From Psilocybe azurescens (lineage: Eukaryota; Basidiomycota; Agaricomycetes; Agaricales; Agrocybaceae): a DNA stretch of 64,000 nucleotides. Positions 36,602-47,529 of this stretch are shown piece after piece. A program made the position numbers and the translations under genes. Below the pieces are notes generated by a model that saw only the letters and a list, made by a program, of their open reading frames with translations, had not been told where the DNA came from and did not search any database. The stretch covers positions 620,001 to 684,000 of the forward strand of contig JAJIRX010000668.1 in assembly GCA_023853785.1 (NCBI GenBank), in the 5' to 3' direction. Each line of letters opens with the position of its first letter. The stretch's first letter is position 1.

Positions 36602-37164
36602 ATAAATGAATTATCAACACCATTCATCGTCGTCTTCACCAAAGGAGTCATCTTTTTGCTCTTCTTCCGTTTCTTTCGATTTTTCTGGAGAGGTATGGGT
36701 AATTTTGCTCTGCGGCCATTTTTGTGCGCGTGATTTTCCGGTATCATGCTGTGAAGCCAGCTCGAGCTCCGGCTCCCCATGTAAATCACCCTGTTCCATT
36801 TGTTCTCGTATCCATCTTCGCACTTCAGCACGGTCTTCGTCTGTCTTTTTAGTTTTGGCCTGGCTCTCTGCCGGCACATATTCGCCTTTTCTGACCTCGG
36901 GAGGGAACAAAGAGATGTATTTCTTCGACTTGAGGTAATGCTACACCGTACGTGAGTTGATCGTGTCGATAGGGATGATATCGTTTCAACAACGCACCAG
37001 GATATAGTTAAGGTCAACACGTAGGTTTTGGAGTTCCGAGGATAACTTGGCCTTCTCAGCTTCGTCGTCAGCGGCCTCAATCTCTTTTTTGTTTGCTTTA
37101 GTTTCCGCGACACTTTTTGGCGCTCTATGTGGTACTCTTTTCGACGCGTATTCGAATGTAGCAT
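36602..37164 (-). pseudogene. rRNA-processing protein Efg1-like relic
   Basis: On the minus strand EYHIERQKVSRKLKQTKK (from 37140 down) is in one frame. EIEAADDEAEKAKLSSELQN and LRVDLNYIL continue in another, with the shift in the run AAACAAAAAAGAG. After an intron (donor GTGCGTTG, about 36941-36997) comes HYLKSKKYISLFPPEVRKGE, then a charged tail ending SFGEDDDEWC. This is the C-terminal half of the Efg1 family (normally RYHxVRFFERQK ... VDLNYxLyYPxxxKYISLyP), a nucleolar factor of small-subunit rRNA maturation. The N-terminal half is absent and one frameshift is present, so it is a truncated copy. Confidence 0.6.
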
Positions 37165-37179
37165 TCAGATTTGTATCTG

Positions 37180-38428
37180 TTCAAATTCATCGCTAAGCTT
37201 TCAAGCTTGGTAACAATTCTGATCGACTACATAATCCGTATCCAGGAAGAGAGATTGGAATCCGAGCGCAAGCCTCTTCTTGAGGCACGTTTACCCGTCT
37301 TGGTTCCCGTCCTGCAATCGTGTATACACGACATTCTGCCAAACGCTATTGCTGCCAATGTCTCTGACATATTCGGATAATTGAGATTGGAGAAAGAAAA
37401 CAAGTTAATCGATATCGTCCCCTCTACATGCGGTGGTGAAGGTTACGAGTTCAACTCGGCGATCATACTACGGCTGGCTACAACGACTTTCTCGTGTAAA
37501 GATTGCGACGATTTTGGAGAAACTGATATTTCCCTACCATATCCCAGCTCATTCACGATCATGCCACTAGAAGCAAGAATCACTATGTTGAAATGACAAC
37601 GTCTGGTCTGGGTGCTCTGCACAAGTTGTGTCAGATAACACCGTGGAACAACAATGGCGTTGTTGGATTCAGCATGCAGCCCATGGAAGTTTTATCCGAC
37701 CCCATGGGAGCATACGGTCTCGAACCCATGTCGACCACCATTGAATAGATGAATGCCGTAGACCCTACATTTGAATGTGTAAGTTGCAAGGATCTTCATG
37801 AGGGACGTTTTGTCATGAGGTGGACATTGGTGGTATGTGGAACGTATCCAGGAAGCTCTTATGACATAAACCTCTTACATTTCATCTATATGAACGTAGC
37901 CACATCACCAGTTACGATTTCACAAAAAAAAACATAAGCCTCCGACATGGAAATGCTCGATGAAAGGAAAGATCAACCCACGGGCATGGAAGTGCATAAT
38001 GAAGGTATCGAACTGCCAGCCGACATGGGGATGTGCTTGATGAAGGGGAGGATCATCTCGCTGACATGAAAGTGTGTGATGAAAGAAAGGATCAGCCCGC
38101 TTACATAGAGATGCTTAATGAGGTGGACGCTCAAACCACTAGAGCTCGATTAGTCGAAGCCAAAGCTCATGAGCGAGCATCTCGCGGACACGGCGAGAGT
38201 AGCATGGTCTGCGTCCATTGCAAAAAATGGGGCAGCAGTGTATCTCTGGAACGACATATGTTCATAGTGAGCATTGTCTATTAGTGACTGAGCGCCTGTA
38301 TGCTGACCGCTCGATCTTCAACAGGCATAATATTCAGGATCTTACTGATGCCGATATGGTCCCTCGGCTTGGCGTTCAGCCGATCGATTTCAATTATTTA
38401 CGGCCACCAAGAAAAGGCCAGAGATAGC
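37180..38428 (+). pseudogene. Remnant of a gene with 13-residue repeats and a C2H2-like end
   Basis: Plus-strand open stretches share one likely origin. They are EERLESERKPLLEARLPVLV (about 37240), FECVSCKDLHEGRFVMRWTL (about 37770), a 13-residue repeat region (37944-38140) and CVHCKKWGSSVSLERHM (about 38210), a C-x2-C...H zinc-binding-like segment. Last comes LTDADMVPRLGVQPIDFNYL. The layout resembles Agaricomycete F-box-type proteins with a C-terminal finger. Stops and frame changes at 37380, 37596, 37937 and in the repeat show decay. The assignment is tentative. Confidence 0.35.
37944..38140 (+). repeat. Five copies of a 39-base (13-codon) tandem repeat
   Basis: Copies at 37944-37982, 37983-38021, 38022-38062, 38063-38101 and 38102-38140 encode variants of DMEMLDERKDQPA. 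The third copy is 41 bases and shifts the frame. The repeat arose in coding sequence and is now disrupted. Confidence 0.75.
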
Positions 38429-38689
38429 TCAAGGACAAGAAAGGACAAGAAACACAGTTCGCTCATAACTGATTTGATTGTCGTGTGTCGTACGGATCTG
38501 TATACTTAAAATGTGTGTAACCTTAAAATTCAAACGGAGGTACGAATCAAAAGTTAGATAACAGTGTCCAGCACGGCGTGCTACGGGATTGATCATGCGC
38601 AACTACTAGTCGAGAAAAGCACAAGAACATAAATAGGTTTGAGTTATCGTAATAAGGCAAAGTTAAAAGGAATGTGAATGCCTGACGGG

Positions 38690-40030
38690 TCAGACGGCGT
38701 TTGTTTTATCGTCGTATGTTGTTTGTGTGTCGTTGTCGCTCTCCCTGTCGATATTAACGTGAATACGCTTCATGGGGAGACTACCAATCGTCTGAACTGG
38801 GTTGGTGGCATCCGTGCTTTGCATTGACTTGGACCGGGCGGAAGCAACCGACTGTAGTTTTATCCGGACTGTAATCGTATTAAATGTGATAGCCTGCAAA
38901 GAAACCGCATGAGGACGATGAAGTAAATGGGGAAAAAGTGAAGGAAACGTACTACTGTCGGTGTAACACACTCAAGCAAGATATACTGAGCGTTCAAATT
39001 GGCGGTGTAGAGCCCTAATAAGACAATTTCCACCACAAGCTGAAGGGCGGCTGATTCGATCAGAATACGGATAATCGAGAGCAGTCTTCCTTTGCCGACA
39101 ACGTAGCTGGCAGAGTTCTTATGGGCCATCCATATTCTGTAGCTCATTAGACCCGTTGTCATCACGTTCAGTACCACAGCAATTGCGTAGAACGTTTTAA
39201 TCCATTGCAGTAAGACGGGGTTGAATATCGAAGCTGTAGGGTCGATCGAGGGATATGTTCCACAAACAACGTACCCGGCAGCTAGATAAGCGCAGTAGTG
39301 AGGACGGGGGAAATAACACGTTCGTGCACGAAGAGCTTACCAATATTCATAAACAATAATATAGTTGGCAAAACTATTACTTTCCAGTTAAAGTTCCAAA
39401 GCACCCAGCATCTGTAAATCTGCACAGCAATTGATTATCAAGATTTTAGTCTTTAGCCACAGTAGTATCAGGGACACATACCGCTGCTGCACTTCCAAGG
39501 TTCTCCTGAGTGGCATACAAGGTATCCTTGAGGATATGATCCCATTTCCTTAACACTCCGAGATAGCCGACAGGACCACCGGGAGCCAGTCGTTCATCGG
39601 CGTACCCACGAAGAAGACGAAAGGCGTTCATGCCCAGGTGGAAAGAGGCAATGAAAAACATGATCGCCGAAATGATAATCATGCCCTGATATCGCGAGTC
39701 AGTTAGTGGGTGATGCTAGTCATATCAGGTGCATCTGGCTCACGGTTGTGTGTCGATCACGTCTAGAGCCGATTCGACTGTAGGTGGACGAGAAATATAC
39801 ATACATCGTCGCACCAAATATACAGCATAGGAAACCTAATAAGGCCTTAGTTTCCGTGCCTACAATAACCTCGATGATGATGAGTACGAACCATAGAGAA
39901 TACCCTATCAGGGGCGGTAGAGTTCACAGTATATTAAGCACAAAGCCGGTCAACAATTTGATACACCAATCCTCACCTCCATCCATGCTGCGAGAAGGAA
40001 TGTTTTTTCGAGGGATAGCTGGCCAACCAT
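38690..40030 (-). CDS. Fungal seven-transmembrane protein (DUF6534-like), copy B
   Basis: This is a seven-exon minus-strand model: 39977-40030, 39892-39904, 39744-39835, 39482-39685, 39341-39419, 38953-39281 and 38690-38893. It predicts 324 residues and phases close. It is a clear paralogue of copy A: the same intron positions, and matching segments such as SLEKTFLLAAWME, WDHILKDTLYATQENLGSAA, YRCWVLWNFNWKVIVLPTIL, AGYVVCGTYPSIDPTASIFN and LNAQYILLECVTPTV. The hydrophilic tail differs most (SMQSTDATNPVQTIGSLPMK). Function unknown; a plasma-membrane receptor or sensor role is possible but not shown by the sequence. Confidence 0.88.
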
Positions 40031-40637
40031 GCTGCGCTTTAGGGATCAGGTAGACAGTCCTTGAGGAAGAGCTTCAGTGCACCTCGAGTAATATTATAAG
40101 TTAGTTATCACGAACGCACCTCGGTAAAACTATGAATGGGGTGTTCAATTTGACAGTTATATCAAAGAAGGAGAAGCATCATAGCGTGTATGACCCTAGT
40201 GCCCGTACACTGCTGGCGATACCATTCAGCGCTCGGAATAGATCATTCAATTGAACTGCGACAATCAAGGAGTAGCGGTGGTGGTTCAAGTTAGACGACT
40301 CAGCTTCGGAGATTACGTTGAATGATTGACATCGATTCTATGTAGTCCAAATATATCTGCAAACTGTTGTGGCTTATATATTTACCGATATCGACCAATA
40401 ATATACACACGTACAACTTGAAGCTTGAATCTAGACTTCTTGCTGCTATTTGAAGACTCGCAAAACACTCCGCCTCAAGGTTCTTCAAAGACGAAGTCGC
40501 TGAGTTCTTTGGGGTTACAGTGACAGATATCTGATTATTCTGAAAATAGCTGCGTCGTCTCTTCACTTGAATCATCCCTTTTCTCTTCAGCCGAACCAGT
40601 CGGACGCACTTTACACGGCAGGGCCTTCTAGAAGTGG

Positions 40638-41908
40638 TTAGACAGAGGCTTGGAGTAACTTGGGCGCAGAATGGAGGCTGGCGTACGTCTCCGCACTTAA
40701 TTCACGAACCACATCCTGATATCGGAATATGGGCAATTGAGTCATGAAGTGGTACGTATGAAGTAATGACGTACCGCAGCGGGTGTGATCTTACTTGTGA
40801 GGGCAACTCCTACGCCAGCCCATACCACAAGTCTTGACGAATCTCCCGCACTAGCACTTTCATCAAACCTTCTCAGGCGCTGGTCAAGATCCAGCCCTTC
40901 TTCTACGTCTTCTATGATGTTGTTGGATATCGCCCTTCCATCCTGCTTGGGAGGCCAGCCCATTGTGCGTCCGACCTCATCAAAAGCCATACCCCTCACA
41001 GTCGAGTTCATTCCAGCTTTGAGCAGTACGTCCTTCTTCTCTGGAGTGTAGCCACATTCGTCCGTAAATAGGAATCTGGTGCCGAGGACAACTCCTGAGA
41101 CGCCCATAGTCAGGAGCGCTGCGATCTGCTTTCCAGTGGACACTCCTCCTGCAGCGACGATAAGAGGGCCATGTAGCGGCAGGGCATCAATCACGGCTTG
41201 CAATAATGTCAACAATGGTGGCGCCTCCGAACCACCATGTCCACCTGATTCAATCCCTGCATTGCCCGGGGTTGAGAAATGTAATTATAGATGTGTGATT
41301 AATTACCTTGGGCGACGACGACATCGACTTTCCACTTGTTGGCAGCGCGGAGGGCCTCTTCGACAGAGTTTACGATCGTAAAAACCACCGTCTTATGTTC
41401 TCGTTTAGCGTCATAAGCTCGGATTTGCTCTACGTATTGTCCAAGCCTGGAACCGAAGGCCAACCATATAGCAGCAACTTTCTGCTCTAGCACTGCTCGG
41501 ATCCTAGGGTCCTCAGCATCTTCGGTTTTCTCCAATACCCAGCCTATGAAGCCCACTCCGATTGGGACTGGATCCTCGGCATTGACACTTAGCCTCTCTC
41601 GTATCAAGGTGAGTTTCTGCTTCAGTTCTGACGGAGAAAGGAACCCTGAGCCAGAAGACTTTGATCAGTCATACCACGGCAGTTTAGGTTATACGAGATT
41701 TACCTGCTCCCATGAAGCCAAAGGCGCCCGTTGCGCTCACAGCACTTGCTAGGGTTTCCGTGTTGGCTAGTGCCATTGGTGCCAGTATTATTGGAACATC
41801 GATCTCTTAACATAGTGTTGTTGGTACGTTAACTGTGGGTGGGTGGTTCAACGTACTCAGCAGTTTAGCCAATGGGGTATAGATTGGATTCAGCTTCAAC
41901 GCAGTCAT
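40638..41908 (-). CDS. Nitronate monooxygenase (2-nitropropane dioxygenase-like)
   Basis: This is a five-exon minus-strand model: 41857-41908, 41704-41805, 41307-41645, 40775-41256 and 40638-40715. It predicts 350 residues with closing phases. It has the TIM-barrel FMN enzyme signature: N-terminal IDVPIILAPMALANTETLAS and GAFGFMGAGF, central AIWLAFGSRLGQYVEQIR and WKVDVVVAQG, the FMN-phosphate loop IESGGHGG, and GPLIVAAGGVSTGKQIAALL with SGVVLGTRFLFTDEC. Members oxidise toxic alkyl nitronates such as propionate-3-nitronate to carbonyl products with FMN and oxygen. No targeting signal is seen. It lies about 0.6 kb upstream of 7TM copy B on the same strand. Confidence 0.9.
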
Positions 41909-41909
41909 G

Positions 41910-42554
41910 TTTTGATGAGCGACGATAGGGATAGGATGAGCGTCTTGCTGTGTGGGAAGATAGTGAGCTTCAAGGCTCGACTCGTCCGGAGAGAGAGGGT
42001 CCGTGATCTAATCTAATCTATTTCGCACATTGTCCTCAAGGACTGAAGATTCCTTGATTGCATACTGTACATATGTTTCAAGGACGGATAGAAGAAAAAA
42101 TTGATTGTGGCTTTTGCTCGACAGCTACTCGAGGTAGACGGTGTCAAACGGCGTCGTTCCTTTATACCGAAGTTTACGCAATTCTGAACATACATATGCC
42201 GAAAGGGCGCAGAAAGCTTGATCATAAAACATTTCTGCGAATCAAGCAATCATACTATAGCATCAGGCGAAGATCAGCCGGTGCATGAAGGAAGGCGAAC
42301 ATCGCGGGTAGAAAATGTATCTTTGCCTCTATTAGAGCATACATACTTGAACGCTAAAAATCACCGCGATAATATCAATACCTTAGGATAAGTGATCCGC
42401 AATTCTGCCGCCACCCTTGTGCTCTATTTGCTAACTGCTGCAGTGCCATTCAGAGGCTGGGCGAGGGCTACGCTAAAATTAGCGCACTTGGATATGTCTG
42501 CCATTGCGGCTTGTTCTTTGACAATTAGATAATTGTAGGCCATATATAGTCCTG
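41910..42554. other. Upstream region of the nitronate monooxygenase; no gene recognised
   Basis: Short frames only. It separates the oxidase gene from the repeat-flanked RecQ-like relic. Confidence 0.4.
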
Positions 42555-44480
42555 TGTTTACCGCGCCCCCAAAACCGCGCTAGAAAAAGTTTATGTAATC
42601 TTCGGAGTTTCAAACCACGTCGCGTCAATATTGTCGTGGTCGCTCTCGACATTTGACGCGTTTATAGCGCCTCAACCTGGGCTATCACTTCAAATTCAAT
42701 CCAGTTCTCTTTTTAACATTACTCGCTATGGAAAACGATGCGCGAACCGTTCGATCTTACAAAAAAACCTACAATTCAAGTTCCAGCGATTCCAGACTAC
42801 ATTTCACCTTTTCTATCACAATTTGCTGCCAGTTCGGCAAATTATGCAGAGTCGCAACTTGGTCCATCATCCCCGGATAGTGTTCTCACTTCTTCACCTA
42901 CAACAACGCTTTCACCCCTGGACTCTCCGCTCAACGCCCCTACTGAATCTTGGAGTCAACCGAGGCTTATCCGAGCCCGAATTGAGGGCTGCATATAAAT
43001 AAGTAGTGGTGTAGAAAGAGCGACGCTGAAACTCACATTCTAGGTATGTTTCCGCTTCCTTGATTATACTGCGGTGTGCAAAGATGATGCCCCTCCCAAT
43101 CGTGTTTGGATTCCTTCCAACACGACCCTTCTCCTGCCAGGACTCATTGAATGTTGCACCAAACCCAAGAGAGAGGCTATCCAGAAGAGACTTTGCATTG
43201 AGACCGTTTGAAAAAGCGACAGTAGATATGACAATTTGCAAGCGCGGATCAGTCTCGAGAAGGTGTATCGTCTCCTTGTTGTATTCGGGCAGGCAAATAC
43301 TGTGATAGACTCTAGCTCGAATAAGCTTATTAGTCCCATCTGGTTGAAGGCGCCATAGATAAGCATATACACGTGAGACCTGGTCAAGAGTTCGACAATG
43401 TATGATCGTCTTTCTTCCGCTGGCCAGGTATGGAAGCAGATAAGGGAGTTTATCGCCATTCAGTCCATGAGTAAGGAATTAGATACCAAACTGCGTATTT
43501 GGACGCTCGTTGGATCTCTGAATGAGCCTAAAGTTGCCTCCAAAGAAGCCTAGACTTTTACACACAGAGATTGTAGGTGAACCAGGCTCGAGCATTGCAG
43601 TGAGACTGACAAGAGATATTGAGGTAGGAAACCGACCACGTAAGAAAGTCCCAATGGCAGCAAAGGCTAGACGAAATGAAAGACCCCATTCGTTCACTAG
43701 ATGAACCTCATCGACGCATGCAAACAAGACATTAGCCCGAAAGGTCGGACTTTCAGTAATTTGCCTCCATTCCTTGTCGCGCAGGTGCTCCGGGTCCACA
43801 CATATCACCTGCCACTTTTGACACTCCTGGATCTCCGCTGCCAAACGGATCCCAGCCTTTCGTGCCTCACTAAGAGTCTCTTTGCAGTAGGAGAATGCGG
43901 AAATATGTAGGTTTGAAAGCTCGTGAACCTCGAAAGCCATGAGTGGACCAATCGCAGAAACATGAAGCAAACATACAATATTATCTGCCAATGCTTTTGT
44001 CGGCGTGATTACGACACCAATGGGTCTTGCCCGAGTGGGAAGACCAGCCCCATACGCCTCTGGGTGTTCGTTGTACTCTCAAAGCACAAGTATTGGAATG
44101 GAGAACGCTGCTGATTTCCCGTCACCAGTTGCAGTACAACACAGCACATCTATTCCATCCAGAATAGACAAGACAAGTTCCAGCTGGACCGCATGTAGCC
44201 CATTCGTCCATGTTGGTATGAGTTTCCTCACGATCATATTGATGGTCTCAAGGCCTACAGGGTCCTGCCAGCGGTGTCCCGGAGCCATCTTTGAGTATTC
44301 ATAAGCGATCACAGACCATTCAAGATGTCTAAACCAAAAAATGAGGTGTATCAAGAGAGGATTGTACGAAATATCACGTCTACGGGAAGCTGAGATCGAG
44401 CAATATTGACGCGACGGTGGTTTCAAAGTCCGAAGATTACATAAACTTTTTCTAGCGCGGTTTTGGGGGCGTGGTAAACA
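42555..44480. mobile_element. RecQ-like helicase relic between ~80-base inverted repeats
   Basis: The stretch 42555-42635 (TGTTTACCGCGCCCCCAAAA ... TCGCGTCAATATTG) is nearly the exact reverse complement of 44400-44480. The repeats enclose a 1.9 kb unit that is almost filled by a minus-strand RecQ-like gene relic. No clear target-site duplication was found at the outer edges. A third copy of the repeat lies at 30098-30175. The unit behaves like a small element or duplicated cassette. Confidence 0.6.
43040..44288 (-). pseudogene. RecQ-like DNA helicase with two in-frame stops, 3'-truncated
   Basis: The reading begins MAPGHRWQDPVGLETINMIV at 44288. It stays in one frame to about 43040, apart from an intron at about 43930-43980 (GTATGTTTGC to TTCGAG, 51 bases). 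Helicase motifs are QLELVLSILDG, Walker A TATGDGKSAAFS, motif Ib-like ITPTKALADNIV, Walker B VDEVHLVNEWG (DEVH in place of DEAH), SLTAML, GRKTIIHCRTLDQV, STVAFSNG and motif VI WQEKGRVGRNPNT. TGA at 44079-44081 and TAA at 43479-43481 interrupt it. The zinc-binding and C-terminal parts of the full-length family are missing. This family of multicopy helicase-like genes is common in Agaricomycete genomes. Confidence 0.8.
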
Positions 44481-44813
44481 ACAGACTTCATATATCGTGA
44501 TACGAATGTACATCACATATATCGAAGTCTGTCTAGGAGAGACTAGGCCATATATCACACGTGGACATTCATTATAGCAATTGTATATGACTCGGACATT
44601 CGGCTTTTCGGGAACACCATCTTGGTACGGTTTGCAGACGGCTCACGAAGGCCTCATACATCAGCGATGTCATTTACGTTGAAGGATTGACGCAATAACC
44701 TAGACTGGAAATTTACCAAAACATATTATTAACCTATCTCTGCCCCAGTCTATAGGTTTCCTTATTAGGTTAACCATCTATTTAAATCTCATCTTTCTGA
44801 TTAACGCAGACAC

Positions 44814-45883
44814 ATGGAAAATGACGACATGTCACCTCACATCTCCTTCAGAAGGCCGGAAACTTTATCTCGTGTCTTAAATGTGGCTCGAAGCAGCTCA
44901 CAGGTCTCTCGGTCCTGGAGCCAAATTATTCTCGAGTCTTCTGTTCTGCGGGCACGAGTAATAGATCTCATCATTTTGCGGCCTTCGAAAAGGGATGGAG
45001 ACATGAGGTCTTAACGCTCTCCAAGTTACCTCTTTTGCATGTGAAAGGCTCGGTTAAACTACGACTCTGCGACTCTCCAATTTTGTTTTTCAAGTCGTTA
45101 ATTACAAATCATTGGCATCGATTATCGAGATTGAAAGTCAACATGGAGGACAGTATCGAGCGGAGTACCACAGTCGTCCTTCATCATACAAGCGTACAGC
45201 TTGTATGGTCTATGCTGACGTTTTCTGTGCCGAGGTTGGTTTCTCTCAAGCTAGCTGTCAGAGGTCGACACAGCCTACCCCGTTCCGTGATCTTATCTAG
45301 TAACAATGTACCTCAACTACAAGAACTGGATGCACCCAACATCCCCATAGACCCCAAGCTGTCTTGGCTACGAGATATACGATATCTCTTCCGTTCACCA
45401 TGCCTGGGGTTTTTGTGTCGCCCAAAGACATGCCTCAAATACCTAGCATTAGATATGGACATCCATGCCGAAGCGTTCAGTATCACAGAGCATCTATTTC
45501 TACCTCACCCGAGAGAAACGTCGATTCTACACCGCCTCAAAGTGTGCCTGTCCGTTATCGAACACGTCGTTCCTGCCAATGAATGCAGATTATTAGTGAT
45601 CAGGAGTAGATACAATGACCCTCCTTTTACAACATTTGCTCTCAAGCGCTACTCGAGGAACTTCTCTGACTTCTCGCAAGCCAACTATACATTCCTAGAG
45701 ATCACCTATAAGAAATTCATTTTCCTCATTCCGCTGCCATCTGTATCATTCGGCGACTATGTGCCTCCTAGCTTTAATTTCGGTATTCACTTTGAGGAAG
45801 CTCTCCTGGAGGATGGCTTGTACAGATTCATCAAGTCCATTTCTGTACCTCTCCTTGCACAAATCACCACAATGGATCTCTGA
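44814..45883 (+). CDS. F-box / leucine-rich-like protein, possibly frameshifted
   Basis: An N-terminal piece from 44814 includes SSQVSRSWSQIILESSVLRA, which matches the segment after the F-box in fungal F-box proteins (VSRxWrxiaLsTPxLWs). A 282-codon open frame (45035-45883) follows, with repeated amphipathic Leu patterns (LKVNMEDS, LVSLKLAVRG, LKYLALDMDIH). The frames join only if a base change or unrecognised intron lies near 44960-45010 (then HEVLTLSKLPLLHVKGSV is restored). The F-box helix itself is not evident. It would be an SCF substrate receptor if intact. Confidence 0.45.
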
Positions 45884-45954
45884 CTCCGCTTAACGCAGAC
45901 TGTTGTAACGCATAACAAAAATTAATCTAATAACTATTTTTGACTGTCACTTTG

Positions 45955-47248
45955 CGATCCAGACCGTGGGTGGACTATGACGCATGGGCATTTCATTCAG
46001 GTGGGAGGGTTCATGTTAATGAAAGGCACCGTTGAATCCGGAATCATTTGTCCTGTTCGACTCGAAAAACTGCACACGGCTAAACTAATCGATTTCCCTG
46101 ACATAACGGAGAAGCAGATACAGGTCAAAAGCAAGGGAGACGGCCTTTCCAAAGGGCTCGTAGTTGGGCAAACATTTTGGTTTATAGCTCAATGCATATC
46201 TCGCAAGTTCCAGGGGCTGATCATCACCGAGATGGAGCTCGTCACTCTTGCTTTTGCCGTCCTAAATGGAGCAATGTATTTTCTGTGGTGGAACAAACCC
46301 GTGGATGTTCGATGTTATATACCAGTATTTCTAAAAAACCCGACGGCCAGCACGTTTGCCAGCTTACATGAGTCTGACGGTTGGCAAGCCAGAGCGAGTG
46401 AGTCCATTCGGAAATTCACCAATTATACAACCATCTCCTGATTTTCGTATGGTAGATCGAAGTGTTTCGATACTCCCTGTCGTCATGCCAAATTCTGGGA
46501 TCTTGGGCGATGACATGGTATGTAATAAATTCATTCTATGAGCATCGTTCATCGCAAGGCTAGAACATAACAATTGCAGGATGCTTACTGGAGCAGCAAC
46601 TCGAGAGAGACACTGGATTTCGACAGAATCCACATGAATCAGGAGGAAGGTATGTCTTTATTTTATTGTTAAGTGTGACGGAGCTCCTACATTGCCCGTT
46701 AGTCCATCTACCAAGCATTCCACTCCACAAGCGACATTCGAAGTGCTTTTTGATAAAGGAATGGCTTCTCGCAATATTTCGCAGGCTGTCAGATATGCGC
46801 GGCCTCAAGTTACAAAACATTCCCATCACAGAAGGTAGAAGGTCAAAACCTACGTTCTATGCATACGGTGGTTGCAGCTTTTCTGATATACTGATATGCC
46901 ACACTGTGATTTCGATCATGGGCATGGTTTTTGGTGCTATACATTGTGCTGGATGGTTTTTTCCTTTTCCATCAAGGATAGACCATAGTTTGGAGGATCT
47001 CTGCCTTGGTTATCACAATTGTTCCCTCTTTTGTCCTGTGCCAATTTGTATTTTTGATACACTTTGTCAGAAAGGAGTGGGTTTTCGGCTTCGTCGCGAA
47101 AATTCTTTGGATTCTCATTCTCGTATTTTTGCCTGCTTATCTTTTGGCACGAATCGCGTTAATAGTAGAGGCTTTCATAGCATTAAGAGATCTTCCATCG
47201 GGAGCCCATTCAGTTGTACAATGGACTTTACTGCTTCCTCATCTCTGA
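45955..47248 (+). pseudogene. Fungal multi-span membrane protein relic
   Basis: The reading begins abruptly with WTMTHGHFIQVGGFMLMKG (about 45972) and continues IDFPDITEKQIQVKSKGDGL, VVGQTFWFIAQCISR, ITEMELVTLAFAVLNGAMYF and LWWNKPVDVRC. After intron-like segments near 46430-46660 it resumes with TVISIMGMVFGAIHCAGWFF and, one frame over, SALVITIVPSFVLCQFVFLI, ending LRDLPSGAHSVVQWTLLLPH. The family (unknown function, expanded in Agaricomycetes) normally has an extracellular N-terminus, which is missing here. The frame break lies near 46980. Truncated and broken. Confidence 0.6.
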
Positions 47249-47320
47249 CGCATGTTATTTGTAGTAATCGTAGAATTTGTTCCTCACTTTTGACTCTTGA
47301 GGGGCCGGGGAGTTACGTGC

Positions 47321-47520
47321 GGCCCTACTTGAGTTACTTTTGCTGTCCGAAAGTCAGATGCTCATTCTTGTTGTTGTGAAGCAGCGTAAGGCGCACTCTT
47401 TTTTAAATTCTGCAACTGCTTACACGTTATCTAGCCTGACACGGTCCAATCTTCTACTTGGCCTCGTGATCGATTTGGAAGAGCGACACGCCCCTCTTTA
47501 TCCTAATTCAACATCTGTTT
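47321..47520 (+). repeat. Diverged direct repeat, first copy
   Basis: This stretch (TTGAGTTACTTTTGCTGTCCGAAAGTCAG ... CTAATTCAACATCTG) recurs in diverged form at about 49235-49380. Both copies follow a GGCCCTA-TTGAGTTA start and end in CCTAATTCAACA. No coding function is assigned. Confidence 0.5.
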
Positions 47521-47529
47521 TCCCACGGC

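Noticed and set aside
40300..40575. 91-codon minus-strand open frame between 7TM copy B and the nitronate monooxygenase
   Set aside because: It has no recognisable domain and no supported introns, and it lies in an intergenic stretch.
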